Source: Capra hircus (taxonomy: Eukaryota > Chordata > Mammalia > Artiodactyla > Bovidae). Taken from it: DNA of 64,000 nt. The position numbers and the translations under genes are program-made. The notes under the pieces were generated by a model. The model was not told the origin of the DNA, made no database searches, and saw only the letters and a list, made by a program, of their open reading frames with translations. Of the stretch, positions 47,291 to 58,842 are shown one piece after another. Numbering within the stretch: the first letter of the stretch is position 1; each line of letters opens with the position of its first letter. Location of the stretch: contig NC_030824.1 of NCBI RefSeq assembly GCF_001704415.2, forward strand, positions 39,179,022 to 39,243,021, in the 5' to 3' direction.

Positions 47291-48210
47291 TTAGTTAAAA
47301 CAGTTACCTATCCCAGTCTTGCAGGGTCTCCTTGGGTGGGTGTGTCCCAGTACAGTCTGTGTGTACCCAGGGACTTTAGGGTAAGACCTGGATCTGAGAT
47401 GAGCATGAGTCACATCTTTCCCCAGGGTGTACTGGCAGCTATCACTTTGGTAGGAGGTGGGACTGGAGATAGAGAGGCTGGAGCTAGAGCTATGTGTGAA
47501 CCATAGCTTCTTTTCTGCTCAGTGGTCAACACCATCCCCTGGGAGCAGAAATTGTTGGGAGAGAAGCCCTGAGGTTCAAGCTTGAGCTGGCCCTGTTCCT
47601 CTGAGTGTGTGTCCACCCCCAACCCAGTGCTGGCATCTTCACTTGATAGGGGAACAGTACTAGTGCAAGAAAGACTAGAGGGGGCACTTGCCATGGGTCA
47701 GGGCACAGACTGTGGCAGTCTCTCACCCTTATGTGGAGCTGTCTTGCAAACTGTGTGGGACCAAGCAAGTACTCAGCTCATGTGGGCCTCCATACTGGTT
47801 TTGGTTGTAGAAACCTGCCAAAGTCACTTGCAGGAAGTATCTGCTTCCTCTGCCTTGTTTCAGGAGTAAGCAAGTTGAGTGCACACTTTTCTCAGTGGAG
47901 TCTAGGTTTTTTACAGCTCTCCTGTTAGGCCTACTGGTTTTCAAGCCAGCTAAGGGGACCTGTCTTCCTGGTTTCATACCCCAGGATTGGGGCACCCAAT
48001 ATGTGGCCTGAATCATTCACTACCCAGAGAATATCTCCACCTGAATAGTCCCCCTCTTCTTTATCTCCTCCCATGGGCAAAGATCCAGACGTCATTGCTT
48101 GGCTTCCCTTCTTACTCAATTCCATGAGGATCTTTCTTACAACTTTGCTTGCAGAAGAATTTTTCTGCGAGTCTTCAGTTAGTTTTCAGTAAGTTTGTGA
48201 AAGTTACTTT
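47291..48210 (-). mobile_element. Possible L1 5' UTR-like or other retroelement segment
   Basis: Moderately GC-rich sequence continuous with the L1 to its left. The right end ('agaagaatttttctgcgagt', 'cttcagttagttttcagt') resembles reverse old-L1 5' UTR. The middle I cannot assign. Overlapping frames of 64-102 codons on both strands (47198-48125) have no recognisable domains. Confidence 0.35.
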
Positions 48211-48813
48211 TAAAACTGGTGGTGGTGGTGGTGTTCAGTCACTCAGTCACCTCCGACTCTTTATGACCCCATGACTGCAGCATGCCAGGCCTCCCTGTCC
48301 TTCACCATCTCCCGGAGCTTGCTCAAACTCATGTCCATTGAGGTGGTGATGCCATCCAGCCATCTTGTCCTCTGTTGTACTCTTCTCCTCCTACCTTCTA
48401 TCTTCCCCAGCCCTGGGTCTTTTCAAATGAGTCACTTCTTCACATCAGGCGGCCAAAGTATTGGAGGTTCAACTTCAGCATCAGAACTTCTAATGTTTAT
48501 TCAGGATTGATTTCCTTTAGGATTGACTGGTTTGATCTAAGCATGAGTTCTTCAGCATTCAGCTTTCTTTATGGTCAAACTCTCACATCCATACATGACC
48601 GCTAGAATAACCATAGCTTTGACTATATGGACATTTGTCAGAAAAGTAATATCTGTGCTTTTTAATATGCTGTCTATGGTTGTCATAGCTTTTCTTCCAA
48701 GGAGCATGTGTCTTTTAGTTTCATGGCTGCAGTCACCATCTGCAGTGATTTTGGAGCCCAAGAAAATAAAATATTTCTATTTCCATTGTTTTGCTATCTG
48801 TTTGCCATGAAGT

Positions 48814-49291
48814 GATGGGACCAGCTATGGTTTTTACAATGGTCATGTATGGATGTGAGAGTTGGACTGTGAAGAAAGCTGAGCACCAAAGAATTGATGC
48901 TTTTGAACTGTGGTGTTGGAGAAGACTCTTGAGAGTCCCTTGGGCTGCAAGGTGATCCAACCAGTCCATTCTAAAGAAGATCAGCCCTGGGATTTCTTTG
49001 GAAGGAATGATGCTACAACTGAAACTCCAGTACTTCGGCCACCTCATGCGAAGAGTTGACTCATTGGAAAAGACTCTGATGCTGGGAGGGATTGGGGGCA
49101 GGAGGAAAAGGGGATGACAGAGGATTAATGGCTGGATGGCATCACCAACCCGATGGACGTGAGTCTGAGTGAACTCTGGGAGATGTTGATGGACAGGGAG
49201 GCCTGGCATGCTGCAATTTATGGGGTCGCAAAGAGTCAGACACGACTGAGTGACTGAACTGAACTGAACTGAACTGAACTGATGGGACCAG
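48814..49291 (+). mobile_element. BovB 3' end inserted in older BovB, 11-bp target duplication
   Basis: A forward BovB C-terminal region and tail (48825-49280) between perfect 'gatgggaccag' repeats (48814-48824 and 49281-49291). It ends in five (ACTGA) units. It lies opposite in direction to its host, forming an inverted repeat with host sequence at 48232-48610. Confidence 0.95.
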
Positions 49292-49314
49292 ATGCCATGA
49301 TGTTAGTTTTATGA

Positions 49315-49705
49315 ATGTTGAGGTTTTTTTTTTTTTTTTGTCTTTCATTCTTATTGATTTTATTTTTTATTTTTAAAGTTTTTATTTTTACTTTATTTTA
49401 CTTTACAATACTGTATTGGTTTTGCCATACATTGACATGAATCCACCACAGGTGTACATGCGTTCCCAAACATGAATCCCCCTCCCACCTGCCTCCCCAT
49501 AACATCTCCCTGGGTCATCCCCGTGCACCAGCCCCAAGCATGCTGTATCCTGCATCGGACATAGACTGGCGATTCGTTTCTTACATGATAGTATACATGT
49601 TTCAGTGCCATTCTCCCAAATCATCCTGCCCTCTCCCTCTCCCTCTGAGTCCAAAAGTCCGCTCTACACATCTGTGTCTCTTTTGCTGTCTTGCACCATG
49701 TTGAG
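49315..49705 (-). mobile_element. Ruminant L1 3' UTR insertion, 8-bp target duplication
   Basis: A reverse L1 3' UTR (49323-49697) begins with a 17-base T-run, then 'ggttttgccatacattgaca' and ends in 'ttttgctgtcttgcacc'. Host 'atgttgag' is duplicated at 49315-49322 and 49698-49705. Sequence closely matches the 3' UTR of the L1 at 62.65-63.0 kb. Confidence 0.95.
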
Positions 49706-50287
49706 TTTTAAGCCAACCTTTTCACTCTCCTCTTTCACTTTCATCAAGAGGCTCTTTAGTTTTTCTTCACTTTCTGCCACAAGGGTGGTGTAATCTGTGT
49801 ATCTGAGGTTATTTATATTTCTCCCAGCAATTTTGATTCCAGCTTGTGCTTCATTGAGACCAGCATTTTGCATGATGTACACTGCATATAAGTTAAATAA
49901 CCAGGGTGACAACATGCTCTTTACTTCTGTCCCTCTTCATTTTCTCCTGGCAGTTTCTCTGGTTCCTCTGCCTTTTCTAAATCCAGCTTGAACATCTGAA
50001 AGTTCTCAGTTCACATACTGTTGAAGCCTAGCTTGGAGAATTTTGAGTGTTACTTTGCTAGCATGTGAGATGAGTGCAATTGTGTGGTAGTTTTCACATT
50101 CTTTTGCACTGCCTTTCTTTGGGATTGGAATGAAAACTGACCTTTTCCAGTCCTGTGATCATTGCTGAGTTTTCCAAATTTGCTGACATTTTGAGTGTAG
50201 CACTTTAACGGCATCATCTTATAGGATTTGAAATAGCTCAGCTGGAATTCCATCACCTCCATAAGCTTTGCTCCTATTGATGCTTCC

Positions 50288-50750
50288 AAAGATCCGTCTA
50301 GTGAAGGCTATGGTTTTTCTAGTGGTCATTTATGGATGTGAGAATTGGACTGTGAAGAAAGCTGAGCGCCGAAGAATTGATGCTTTTGAACTGGGATGTT
50401 GGAGAAGACTCTTGAGAATCCCTTGGACTGCAAGGAGATCCAACCAGTTCATTCTGAAGGAGATCAGCCCTGGGATTTCTTTGGAAGGAATGATGTTGGG
50501 GCTGAAACTCCAGTACTTTGGCCACCTCATGCGAAGGGTTGACTCATTGGAAAATACTCTGATGCTGAGAGGGATTGGGGGCAGGAGGAGAAGGAGACGA
50601 CAGAGGATGAGATGGCTGGGTGGCATCACGGACTCGATGGACGTGAGTCTGAGTGAACTCTGGGAGTTGGTGATGAACAGAGAGGCCTGGCGTGCTGCGA
50701 TTCATGGGATCACAAAGAGTTGGACACGACTGAGTGACTAAACTGAACTG
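50288..50750 (+). mobile_element. Second BovB 3' end inserted in older BovB
   Basis: A forward BovB 3' end. The frame at 50268-50741 is open across the C-terminal region, from 'MVFLVVIYGCENWTVKKAE' to 'GITKSWTRLSD' at the natural stop, so this fragment is young. No convincing long target duplication: the host reads 'atgcttcc' on the left and 'aaggcccact' on the right. Confidence 0.93.
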
Positions 50751-51049
50751 AAGGCCCACTTGACTTTGCAGTCCAAGAAATCTAGCTCCCGGTGAGTGAT
50801 TGCACCATCGTGGTTATCTGGGTCATGAAGATCATTTTTGTATAGATATGTGTATTCTTGCCACCTCTTAATATCTTCTGCTTCTGTCATGCCCACACCA
50901 TTTCTATTCTTTATTGTGCCCATCTTTGGTATCTCTAATTTTTCTTGAAGAGATCTCTAATCTTTCCCATTCATTGTGATAAAAAGGACATCTCTTTTGG
51001 GTGTTAGTTCTAGAAGATCTTGTAGGTTTTCATAGAAACGTTGTGGTAT

Positions 51050-53095
51050 ACATTTATATTATATTATATCATATTATATTCTATTTATAATGACGGAAGT
51101 ATCAATTTTTGATTTATCTATTTTTTTCTCCACTGTAAAATATTTCATTCTTACTGCCTCTTCCTCCCTGGTTTGCCTTAAAGAATTTCACGCTTTCTTT
51201 GCATTAATATTTATTTTCAAGGTTTGCATGGAAAATCCAACTTTATTTTTGATGCTAATGCAATCTAGAAGCTAAGTCTGTAAAACTTTTCTTCAACGTC
51301 TATTAGGATAACAAAGTCATAAATATATATCACATATGAACTGATTTCTTCATTCACATATTTTTTTTTCCCAATCAGAGTGTAGAATTTGTAAAACAGA
51401 ACACAATAAAACAAAAACTGTTCAACCTAGGTAATTGAATACATGGATATCAGCTTTTTCATGTTATAAATAAGGATTGTAGATATAGAATCACTAAAAT
51501 AATTTTCATATTCAATGAATGAAAATAAATACATATAATAGCACTATTTCTAGGAATGCATACCCTAACCAAATGATTTGCTAAGTCTTATTGAAATGAA
51601 ATATATATTTCATCAATAAAATTATATAATTTGGTAATTATAGATCAATCACAGTTGGCAGGTTATCTAAACAACTCTTTTTCTTTTCCATTTTTCTTGC
51701 TTATTAAATGAACTTCCCTTCACAATTTAGTTTCCCATTAAAGGTTTCCCACAGGAAACTGATGCACACTAACATTGGGTAGACAATATTTTATTTCATA
51801 CACAAATCATAGTCAACAAATATATGTTTTTAGGATTTATATTATCCAGGTACTATACTAGCTGATGGAGGTGCAAAAAATATAATATAAACATAAATAC
51901 AAAGAAATACAAAAAAATATAAAAACAAAACTAATTTATGAAATACAAATAATTGTATTTTTTATATTGTATTATAAGTCTTACCACATAGAAAATACAA
52001 TTATTGAAATATTCACAGTTATTCAGAAATGAAGAAAATGGACCTTGATCCAGACAATGGATACAGAGTGAGAAAGAAAATAAAAAGAAATAATACTTTT
52101 TATTACATAAAAGGAAATAGCACTTTTCATAGGCTTAGTTATATGCTATTTATTACTGATTGTTGAAATGTAAGGTTTGTTTTTAGGGATTACTATTAAG
52201 GCTAAGAGCATGAGCTAGAATTTTAGTGCTTACCAAAAAACTATAAACCAGGCATAAATAACCTTCTTACAACTTCTAATTTATAAGAAATTTGGGAGGC
52301 TGCATTGAGTTGTCAAATGAGACATAAAATATTACTTTTTAAATAAAAATTTGTGGTATTTCATAATGCACATTTGCAATAATTAGCAATAATAAGATAG
52401 GAGATGTCAAAGAAATCTGACATTTATAAAATACACTGTTGGATAAGCTAAAAGACCTCCTAGAGAGTATATTATTTCCATCAATGATGAAGTAACTAGT
52501 AAAGGACTAGATTCTCCATGATAACTATAAATCTGGACAGAATATACTAAAATAATTATTTTCATACATTAAGCATTAGATAGTGAAGGGCAATTATTTA
52601 AAGTAGAAAGGAAAGAAGAGATTTGCTACAGTTTTATCCAGACTTTCAGCCATCACTTTCTGGACTGCAACACAGTGAAAGGAAAACTAAATCATATAAG
52701 TCTCAATGAGCTAAGAACACTAAGTTCAAGGCTACTGGCGTGACAGAAGTTTGCAGGGTAGGAAAAAAGGAACCTGCGCAGAAAAAGAGAGTCCTAACAG
52801 CCTTCCCTGGTATTATTGGTAAATACTAAACTGCTGATGCTGTGGGAAAGAGTCTGTAACATAAGGGAAAGAACAGTTAACAGTAGCTTAAGTTGCAGAA
52901 ACATGCACACACACACACATACGTATATGGACAGACACAAGTGAAAAATGTTCAGATTCCAGAAAGTGGGAGTGAAGAGTCCTTCCTGAGCAGCTGGACG
53001 CTGAGTAGATTTTAGAAGTTGTGACTTTGGAGTAATACTATTCTAACTTATAAATAAAAGCTTCTTTATTTTTACCCTACTTACAATTAAAACAA
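51050..53095. other. About 2 kb of AT-rich DNA, no gene recognised
   Basis: No clear repeat. 51845-51900 ('atccaggtactatactagct') weakly resembles an L2 or MIR end. A CA run lies at 52905-52919. Confidence 0.45.
52905..52919. repeat. (CA)n microsatellite, short
   Basis: About seven CA units. Confidence 0.85.
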
Positions 53096-53099
53096 CCAT

Positions 53100-53640
53100 C
53101 AAATGAAATCAAGCTAGTGTGCAAATAAATTAATTGGCTGCCATCAAAAAACTCAAAATTCTCAAAAGGGAGAAAATAAACATACATTGACATAACAGTC
53201 ATCATGTCCAAAATCCAATAAAATGCTACTATATATGTAAAGAAGCAGAAAAACGTGTCCCATAATAATAATTTTTTTTTAATTCTGTTAAAATAGGCAT
53301 AGAACTGTCAGAGATAAGCGAATTAGCAGGAAATAATTTTTAAAGATCCGTTAAAATGTGTTTTTAATTATTTAAGGAAACAGGATAAAGATAATGAAAG
53401 AACCAGTGTAAAACTAAATAAACACTGTAAAAATAAACCAAATGCACATTTAAAACAGAAAAGTTAGATACCCAAATGAAATTTCCAAAGATGCACTCAT
53501 CAATAAATTAGAACCAAGTAAGTATAATATTTGAACATGAATAAAGAGAAAATCAGAATGTTTCAGATGGAAGTATGGAGTTAAAAAAAGAAAGGAACAG
53601 TTTCAGGGAACTCTGGGAAATATCAAGTATTCTCATATGC
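53100..53640 (+). mobile_element. Old L1M ORF1-region fragment
   Basis: 'aaatgctactatatatgtaa' followed by 'agaagcagaaaaacgtgtcc', then 'aactgtcagagataagcgaa' plus 'ttagcaggaaat', follow the 5' part of old mammalian L1 ORF1. No open frame survives. Confidence 0.5.
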
Positions 53641-53663
53641 ATGTAATCAGCATACAATAAGTG

Positions 53664-55797
53664 GGATGAGCTCAATAAAGGACAAAAATGGTATGGACCT
53701 AACAGAAGCAGAAGATATTAAGAAGAGGTGGCAAGAATACACAGAAGAACTGTACAAAAAAGATCTTCACGACCCAGATAATCACGATGGTGTGATCACT
53801 CATCTAGAGCCAGACATCCTGGATGTGAATGAAGTCAAGTGGGCCTTAGGAAGCGTCACTATGAACAAAACTAGTGGAGGTGATGGAATTCCAGCTGAGC
53901 TAATTCAAATCCTAAAAGATGATGCTGTGTAAGTGCTGCACTCAATATGGCAGGAAATTTGGAAAACTCAGCAGTGGCCACAAGACTGGAAAAAGTCAGT
54001 TTTCATTCCAATCCCAAAGAAAGGAAATGCCAAAGAATGCTCAAACTACCACGCAATTGCACTCATCTCACATGCTAGTAAAGTAATGCTCAAATTCTCC
54101 AAGCCAGGCTTCAGCAATACGTGAACTGAGAACATCCAGATGTTTAAGCTGGACATAGAAAAGGCAGAGGAACCAGAGATCAAATTGAAAACTTCTGCTG
54201 GGTCATCGAAAAAGCAAGAGAGTTCCAGAAAAATATCTATTTCTGCTTTAAAGACTATGCCAAAGCCTTTGACTGTGTGGATCACAAAAATAATGTGGAA
54301 AATTCTGAAAGAGATGGGAATACCAGACCACCTGACCTACCTCTTGAGAAACCTATATGCAGGTCAGGAAGCAACAGTTAGAACTGGACATGTGACAACA
54401 GACTGGTTCCAAATAGAAAAAGAATACTGTATATTGTCAATGCTGTATATTGTCACCCTGCTTATTTAACTTATATGCAGAGTTCAGTTCAGATCACTTC
54501 AGTCGCTCCGTTGCGTGTCCGACCCTTTGCAACCCCAGAATTGCACCACTCCAGGCCTCCCTATCCATCACCAACTCCCGGAGTTCACCCAAACCCACAT
54601 CACTGAGTCGGTGATGCCATCCAGCCATCTCATCCTCTGTCATCCCCTTTTCCTCCTGCCCCCAACCCCTCCCAGCATCAGAGTCTTTCCCAATGAGTGA
54701 ACTCTTCGCATGAGGTGGCCAAAGTACTGGAGTTTCAGGTTTAGCATCATTCCTTCCAAAGAACACCCGGGACTGATCTCCTTCAGAATGGACTGGTTGG
54801 ATCTCCTTGCAGTCCAAGGGACTCTCAAGAGTCTTCTCCAACACCACAGTTCAAAAGCACTGATTCTTCGGGCTCAGCTTTCTTCACAGTCTAACTGTCA
54901 CATCCATACATGACTACTGGAAAAACCATAGCCTTGACTCCTGAGAAATGCTTGGCTAGATGAAGCACCAGCTGGAATCAAGATTGCCAGGAGAAATATC
55001 AATAACCTCAGATATGCAGTTGATACCACCCTTATGGCAGAAAGTGAAGAGGAACTAAAGAGTCTCTTTCTGAAAGTGAAAGGGGAGAGTGAAAAAGTTG
55101 GCTTAAAGCTCAACGTTCAGAAAATGAAGATCATGGCATCCAGTCCCATCACTTCATGGGAAATAGATGGAGAAACAGTGGAAACAGTGTCAGACTTTAT
55201 TTTTTTTGAGCTCCAAAATCACTGCAGATAGTGACTGCAGCCATGAAATTAAAAGACGCTTACTCCTTGAAGAACAGTTATGACCAACCTAGACAGAATA
55301 TTAAAAAGCATAGATATTACTTTGCCAACAAAGGTCCGTCTAGTCAAGGCTATGGTTTTTCCAGTAGTCATGTATGGATGTGAGAGTTGGACTATAAAGA
55401 AAGCTGAGCACCGAAGAATTGGTGCTATTGAACTGTGGTGTTGGAGAAGACTCTTAAGAGTCCCCTGGACTGCAGGAGATCCAGCCAGTCCATCCTAAAA
55501 GAGATCAGTCCTGGGTGTTCATTAGAAGGACTGATGTTGAAATTGAAATTCCAGTACTTTGGCCACCTGATGTGAAGAGCTGACTCATTTGAAAAGATCC
55601 TGATGCTGGGAAGGATTGAGGGCAGGAGGAGAAGGGGACAACTAAGGATGAGATGATTTGATGGCATCACTGACTCAATGGGCATGAGTTTGGGTAAATT
55701 CCAGGAGTTGGTGATGGACTGAGAGGTCTGGCATGCTGCAGTTCATGGGGTGGCAGAGTCGGATACAACCAAGTGACTGAAGTGAAGTGAAGTGAAG
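53664..55797 (+). mobile_element. BovB retrotransposon, split by an inverted BovB fragment
   Basis: A forward BovB lacking its endonuclease half. Frames at 53666-53932 (connector, 'NKTSGGDGIPAELIQIL') and 53933-54124 ('SVFIPIPKKGNAKECSNYH', RT fingers) are interrupted by a stop (TGT-TAA at about 53928-53932). After an inverted BovB insert (54482-54940) the palm resumes, with the active-site box changed from YADD to YAVD. The C-terminal region runs 55280-55498 and then shifts frame. The tail is an unusual (GTGAA)n rather than (ACTGA)n, abutting a Bov-tA. Confidence 0.93.
54482..54940 (-). mobile_element. BovB 3' end inserted in opposite direction
   Basis: A reverse BovB 3' end from 'gttcagttcagatcacttc' to 'accatagccttgact'. 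The host continues with 'gagaaatgcttggctagatg'. A few host bases that BovB normally has here ('acatca') are missing and I see no clean target duplication. With the host's own 3' end (about 55330-55797) it forms a long inverted repeat. Confidence 0.9.
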
Positions 55798-55991
55798 TGA
55801 AGTGAAAGTCACTCAGTTGTGTCTTACTCTTTGCAACCCCATGGACTATACAGTCCATGGAATTCTCTAGGTCAGAATACTGGAGTGGGTAGCCTTTTCC
55901 TTCTCCAGGGGATCTTCCCAACCCAGGGATCTAACACAGGTCTCTTGCATTGCAAGCAGATTCTTTACCAGCTGAACCACAAGGGAAGCCC
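55797..55991 (-). mobile_element. Bov-tA SINE abutting the BovB tail
   Basis: Reverse Bov-tA starts directly after the (GTGAA)n tail at 'aaagtcactcagttgtgtc' and ends 'ctgaaccacaagggaagccc'. Confidence 0.93.
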
Positions 55992-56226
55992 CTATAATAA
56001 TAAGAGAAAATGTCAAGCAAAAAGAATGTAATCCCCAAATATTTCTAATTTAATGTAAATATAAATCAGCAGTTCTAAGAAGCTCAATCAACATTGAGCA
56101 GATTATACATAACAAATGTGTGTTAATATATATTATTTAAAAAACTACCCAAACCAAATCTTTAAAAGAACTAGGGGAACAAAACATATTTCATTTAAAG
56201 GAACTACATAAAGGATAGATTTTTTT

Positions 56227-56300
56227 AAGCCAGTTTTTAAAAATTAATTTATTTTTTAATTGAAGGGTAATTGCTTTACAGGATTTTGTTGTTTTCTATC
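56227..56300 (-). mobile_element. L1 3'-terminal fragment
   Basis: Reverse L1 3' end: 'aatttattttttaattgaag' then 'ggtaattgctttacag'. Its complement matches the 'gtaattagcctccaatta' type terminal sequence seen at 16974. Short. Confidence 0.5.
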
Positions 56301-56355
56301 AGATCTCAACATTTTTTAATAGAAAGTTTTTAATTAAGGACCTTTAACCTAGGCA

Positions 56356-56631
56356 ACTCTGGAGAAGACAATGGCAACCCACTCCAGTACTCTTGCCTGG
56401 AAAATCCCATGGACAGAGGAGCCTGGTAGGCTGCATTCCATGGGGTCGCTAAGAGTTGGACATGACTGAGCAACTTCACTTTCACTTTTCACTTTCATAC
56501 ATTGGAGAAGGAAATGGCAACCCACTCCAGTGTTCTTGCCTGGAGAATCCCAGGGATGGCAGGGCCTGGTGGGCTGCCGTCTCTGGGGTGGCATAGAGTT
56601 GGACACGACTGAAGCGACTTAGCAGCAGCAT
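56356..56631 (+). mobile_element. BovA2 SINE
   Basis: Forward BovA2 with two complete units, linker 'cacttttcactttcatac' and (AGC)n tail. Little diverged. Confidence 0.95.
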
Positions 56632-56724
56632 CAACCTATAATTACATATCCAGCAAAAATGTGCTAGGAAAATGCGGAGGAAATAAAGACATTTCTAAAC
56701 AAAGTAAAGCTATGAGAACTTCAT
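56632..56724 (+). mobile_element. Old L1M, left part of the split copy
   Basis: 'cctataattacatatccagc', 'gaggaaataaagacattt' and 'aagctatgagaacttcat' match the end of old L1 ORF1 and the inter-ORF region. The copy continues at 63323 after removing the LTR and ruminant L1. Confidence 0.7.
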
Positions 56725-57204
56725 TGTTGGGAGCCGCATTAGGCATTATTGACAAAATGGAGGCATGGCCCCAACCCCCTCTCCTCATCCCGCAGGCATG
56801 GTCCTGGGATGAAGGAGTTAAATTTTGTGATTCTGACTTTTTCTTTCCTTTCTTTGGTTGAGTTGGCTGGAAAGAATGTTAACGTGCTTATTGTTTTTGA
56901 GAGAAGCATGAGAAAGCACAAAGCCTTCTGCACTTGTGCCCAGAAAATAATCTATAAAGTAACCATTGACATTTGTTCAAGGATCTTTACAAAGAATGTT
57001 CCAGGATGAGCACGTAGGCTGCAGCTTGAGGCCATTGGAAGGATTGTTATCTGAGACCTGTTTGTGAGGGGAATGTTTATGGCAAAGGAAGTTTGCTGAG
57101 CTTAGGGTTTAGGAATAATTAAGAATAGCTAGAAGCCTTTTTAGGAGATAGTGAGCGTAAGATACTAGGGGCAAGCAGGATTTAGAAAGATAAGAAATAA
57201 ACTG
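56725..57204 (+). mobile_element. Solo ERV-type LTR, left part (U3)
   Basis: It begins with the LTR-type 'tgttgggagccgc' directly after 'cttcat', which recurs as 'attcat' after the right part. It has 'caaaatggaggcatggcccc' and no coding sequence. It is interrupted at 57204 by a 5.8-kb L1 and resumes at 63017, giving a total of about 786 bp. I believe it is a ruminant ERV2/ERVK-like LTR, but the family assignment is from memory. The absence of internal retroviral sequence shows it is a recombined solo LTR. Confidence 0.7.
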
Positions 57205-57864
57205 TGGAGGCTAGGTTGCTCTCTCCTCTTTTGATCCCACCTCATCTCATCCCAGTCACCTCTAACTACCCCCTCCCTCTTCTCTTCATGTGACTCAGCA
57301 AACCTCTCTGGATGTCCCTCAGTGTGGAGAAACTTCATCTTTAACCTAGATGTTTTATCATCGGTGCTGTATAGATGGAGAAGTGTTGAGGCTACTGTAA
57401 AAATAAAACTGAAAACCAGAAGCAGGAGGCTTAAGTCCAAATCCTAAGAACATCAGAGAACTCCTGAATCCAGGGAACATTAATCAATAGGAGCTCATCA
57501 AACGCCTCCATACCTACACTGAAACCAAGCACCACCCAAGGGCCAACAAGTTCCAGAGCAAGACATACCACGCAAATTCTCCAGCAACACAGGAACACAC
57601 CCCTGAGCTTCAATATACAGGCAGCTCAAAGTTACTCCAAACCATTGATGCCTCATAACCCATTACTGGTCACTCTGTTGCACTCCAGAGAGAAGAAATA
57701 CAGCTCCACCCACCAGAACTCCAACACAAGCCTCTCTAACCAAGAAACCTTGACAAGCCACTGATACAACCCCACCCACAGTGAGGAAGCTCCATAATAA
57801 AGAGAGAACTCCACAAAGTCCCAGAATATAGAAAGGCCACCCCAAATGCAGCAATATAACCAAG

Positions 57865-58791
57865 ATGAAGAAACAGTGGAATACTCAGCAGGTAAAGGAA
57901 CAGGAGAAATGCCCACCAAACCAAACAAAAGAGGAAGAGATAGGGAATCTATCTGAGAAAGAATTCCAAATATTGATAGTGAAAATGATCCAAAATCTTG
58001 AAATCAAAATGGAATCACAGATAAATAGCTTGGAGACAAGGATTGAGAACATGCAAGAAAGGTTTAACAAGGACCTAGAAGAAATAAAAAAGAGTCAATA
58101 TATAATGAATAATGCAATAAATGAGATCAGAAACACTCTGGAGGCAACAAATAGTAGAATAAAGGAGGAAGAAGATAGGATTAGTGAAAAAGAAGATAGA
58201 ATGGTAGAAATAAATGAATCAGAGAGGAAAAAAGAAAAAAGAATTAAAAGAAATGAGGACAATCTCAGAGACCTCCAGGACAATATGAAACGCTCCAAAA
58301 TTCGAATTATAGGAGTCCCAGAAGAAGAAGACAAAAAGAAAGACCATGAGAAAATCCTTGAGGAGATAATAGTTGAAAACTTCCCTAAAATGGGGAAGGA
58401 AATAATCACCCAAGTCCAAGAAACCCAGAGAGTTCCAAATAGGATAAACCCAGGGCGAAACACCCCAAGACACATATTAATCAAATAAACAAAGATCAAA
58501 CACAAAGAACAAATATTAAAAGCAGCAAGGGAAAAACAACAAATAACACACAAGGGGATTCCCACAAGGATAACAGCTGATCTTTCAATAGAAACTCTTC
58601 AGGCCAGGAGGGAATGGCAAGACATACTTAAAGTGATGAAAGACAATAACCTACAGCCCAGATTACTGTACCCAGCAAGGATCTCATTCAAATATGAAGG
58701 AGAAATCAGAAGCTTTACAGACAAGCAAAAGCTGAGAGAATTCAGCACCACCAAACCAGACCTCCAACAAATGCTAAAGGATATTCTCTAG
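57865..58791 (+). pseudogene. L1 ORF1 (RNA-binding chaperone), one premature stop
   Basis: ORF1p is the trimeric RNA-binding protein of L1. The ATG at 57865 has A at -3. The frame is open for 207 codons to a TAA at 58486-58488. It is then open again in the same frame to a TAG at 58789-58791, so the full product would be about 308 residues, near the usual length. Visible parts: a charged coiled-coil region (about residues 35-150, heptads around 'IQNLEIKMESQINSLETRI'), then the RNA-recognition part starting 'SKIRIIGVPEEED', and beyond the stop the C-terminal domain with 'ITADLSIETLQARREWQDI'. The stop removes that C-terminal domain. A single T-to-A change of a leucine codon would explain it. 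Confidence 0.93.
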
Positions 58792-58842
58792 ACAGGAAAC
58801 ACAAAACGGGTGTATAAACCTGAACCCAAAACAATAAAGTAA

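Larger units (their letters stand above)
48232..51045 (-). mobile_element. Old BovB retrotransposon holding three younger insertions
   Basis: One reverse BovB can be followed through the pieces 48232-48824, 49281-49322, 49698-50287 and 50751-51045. After removing the inserts these join in normal BovB order: C-terminal region, RT palm, RT fingers, connector, endonuclease. A (GGT)n run precedes its tail. The active-site box reads 'YTDY' in place of YADD (minus frame, 49664-49915). About 700 bases between connector and endonuclease are missing near 50968. The copy is inactive. Confidence 0.9.

Noticed and set aside
48733..49209. 158-codon minus-strand open frame
   Set aside because: Antisense reading of the inserted BovB 3' end; similar antisense frames recur at every BovB 3' end in the window.
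50268..50741. 157-codon plus-strand open frame
   Set aside because: The natural C-terminal part of BovB ORF2 in a young 5'-truncated insertion; it has no start of its own and no promoter.
58095..58565. 156-codon hydrophobic minus-strand open frame
   Set aside because: Antisense shadow of L1 ORF1; its hydrophobicity comes from reading A-rich coding sequence in reverse.
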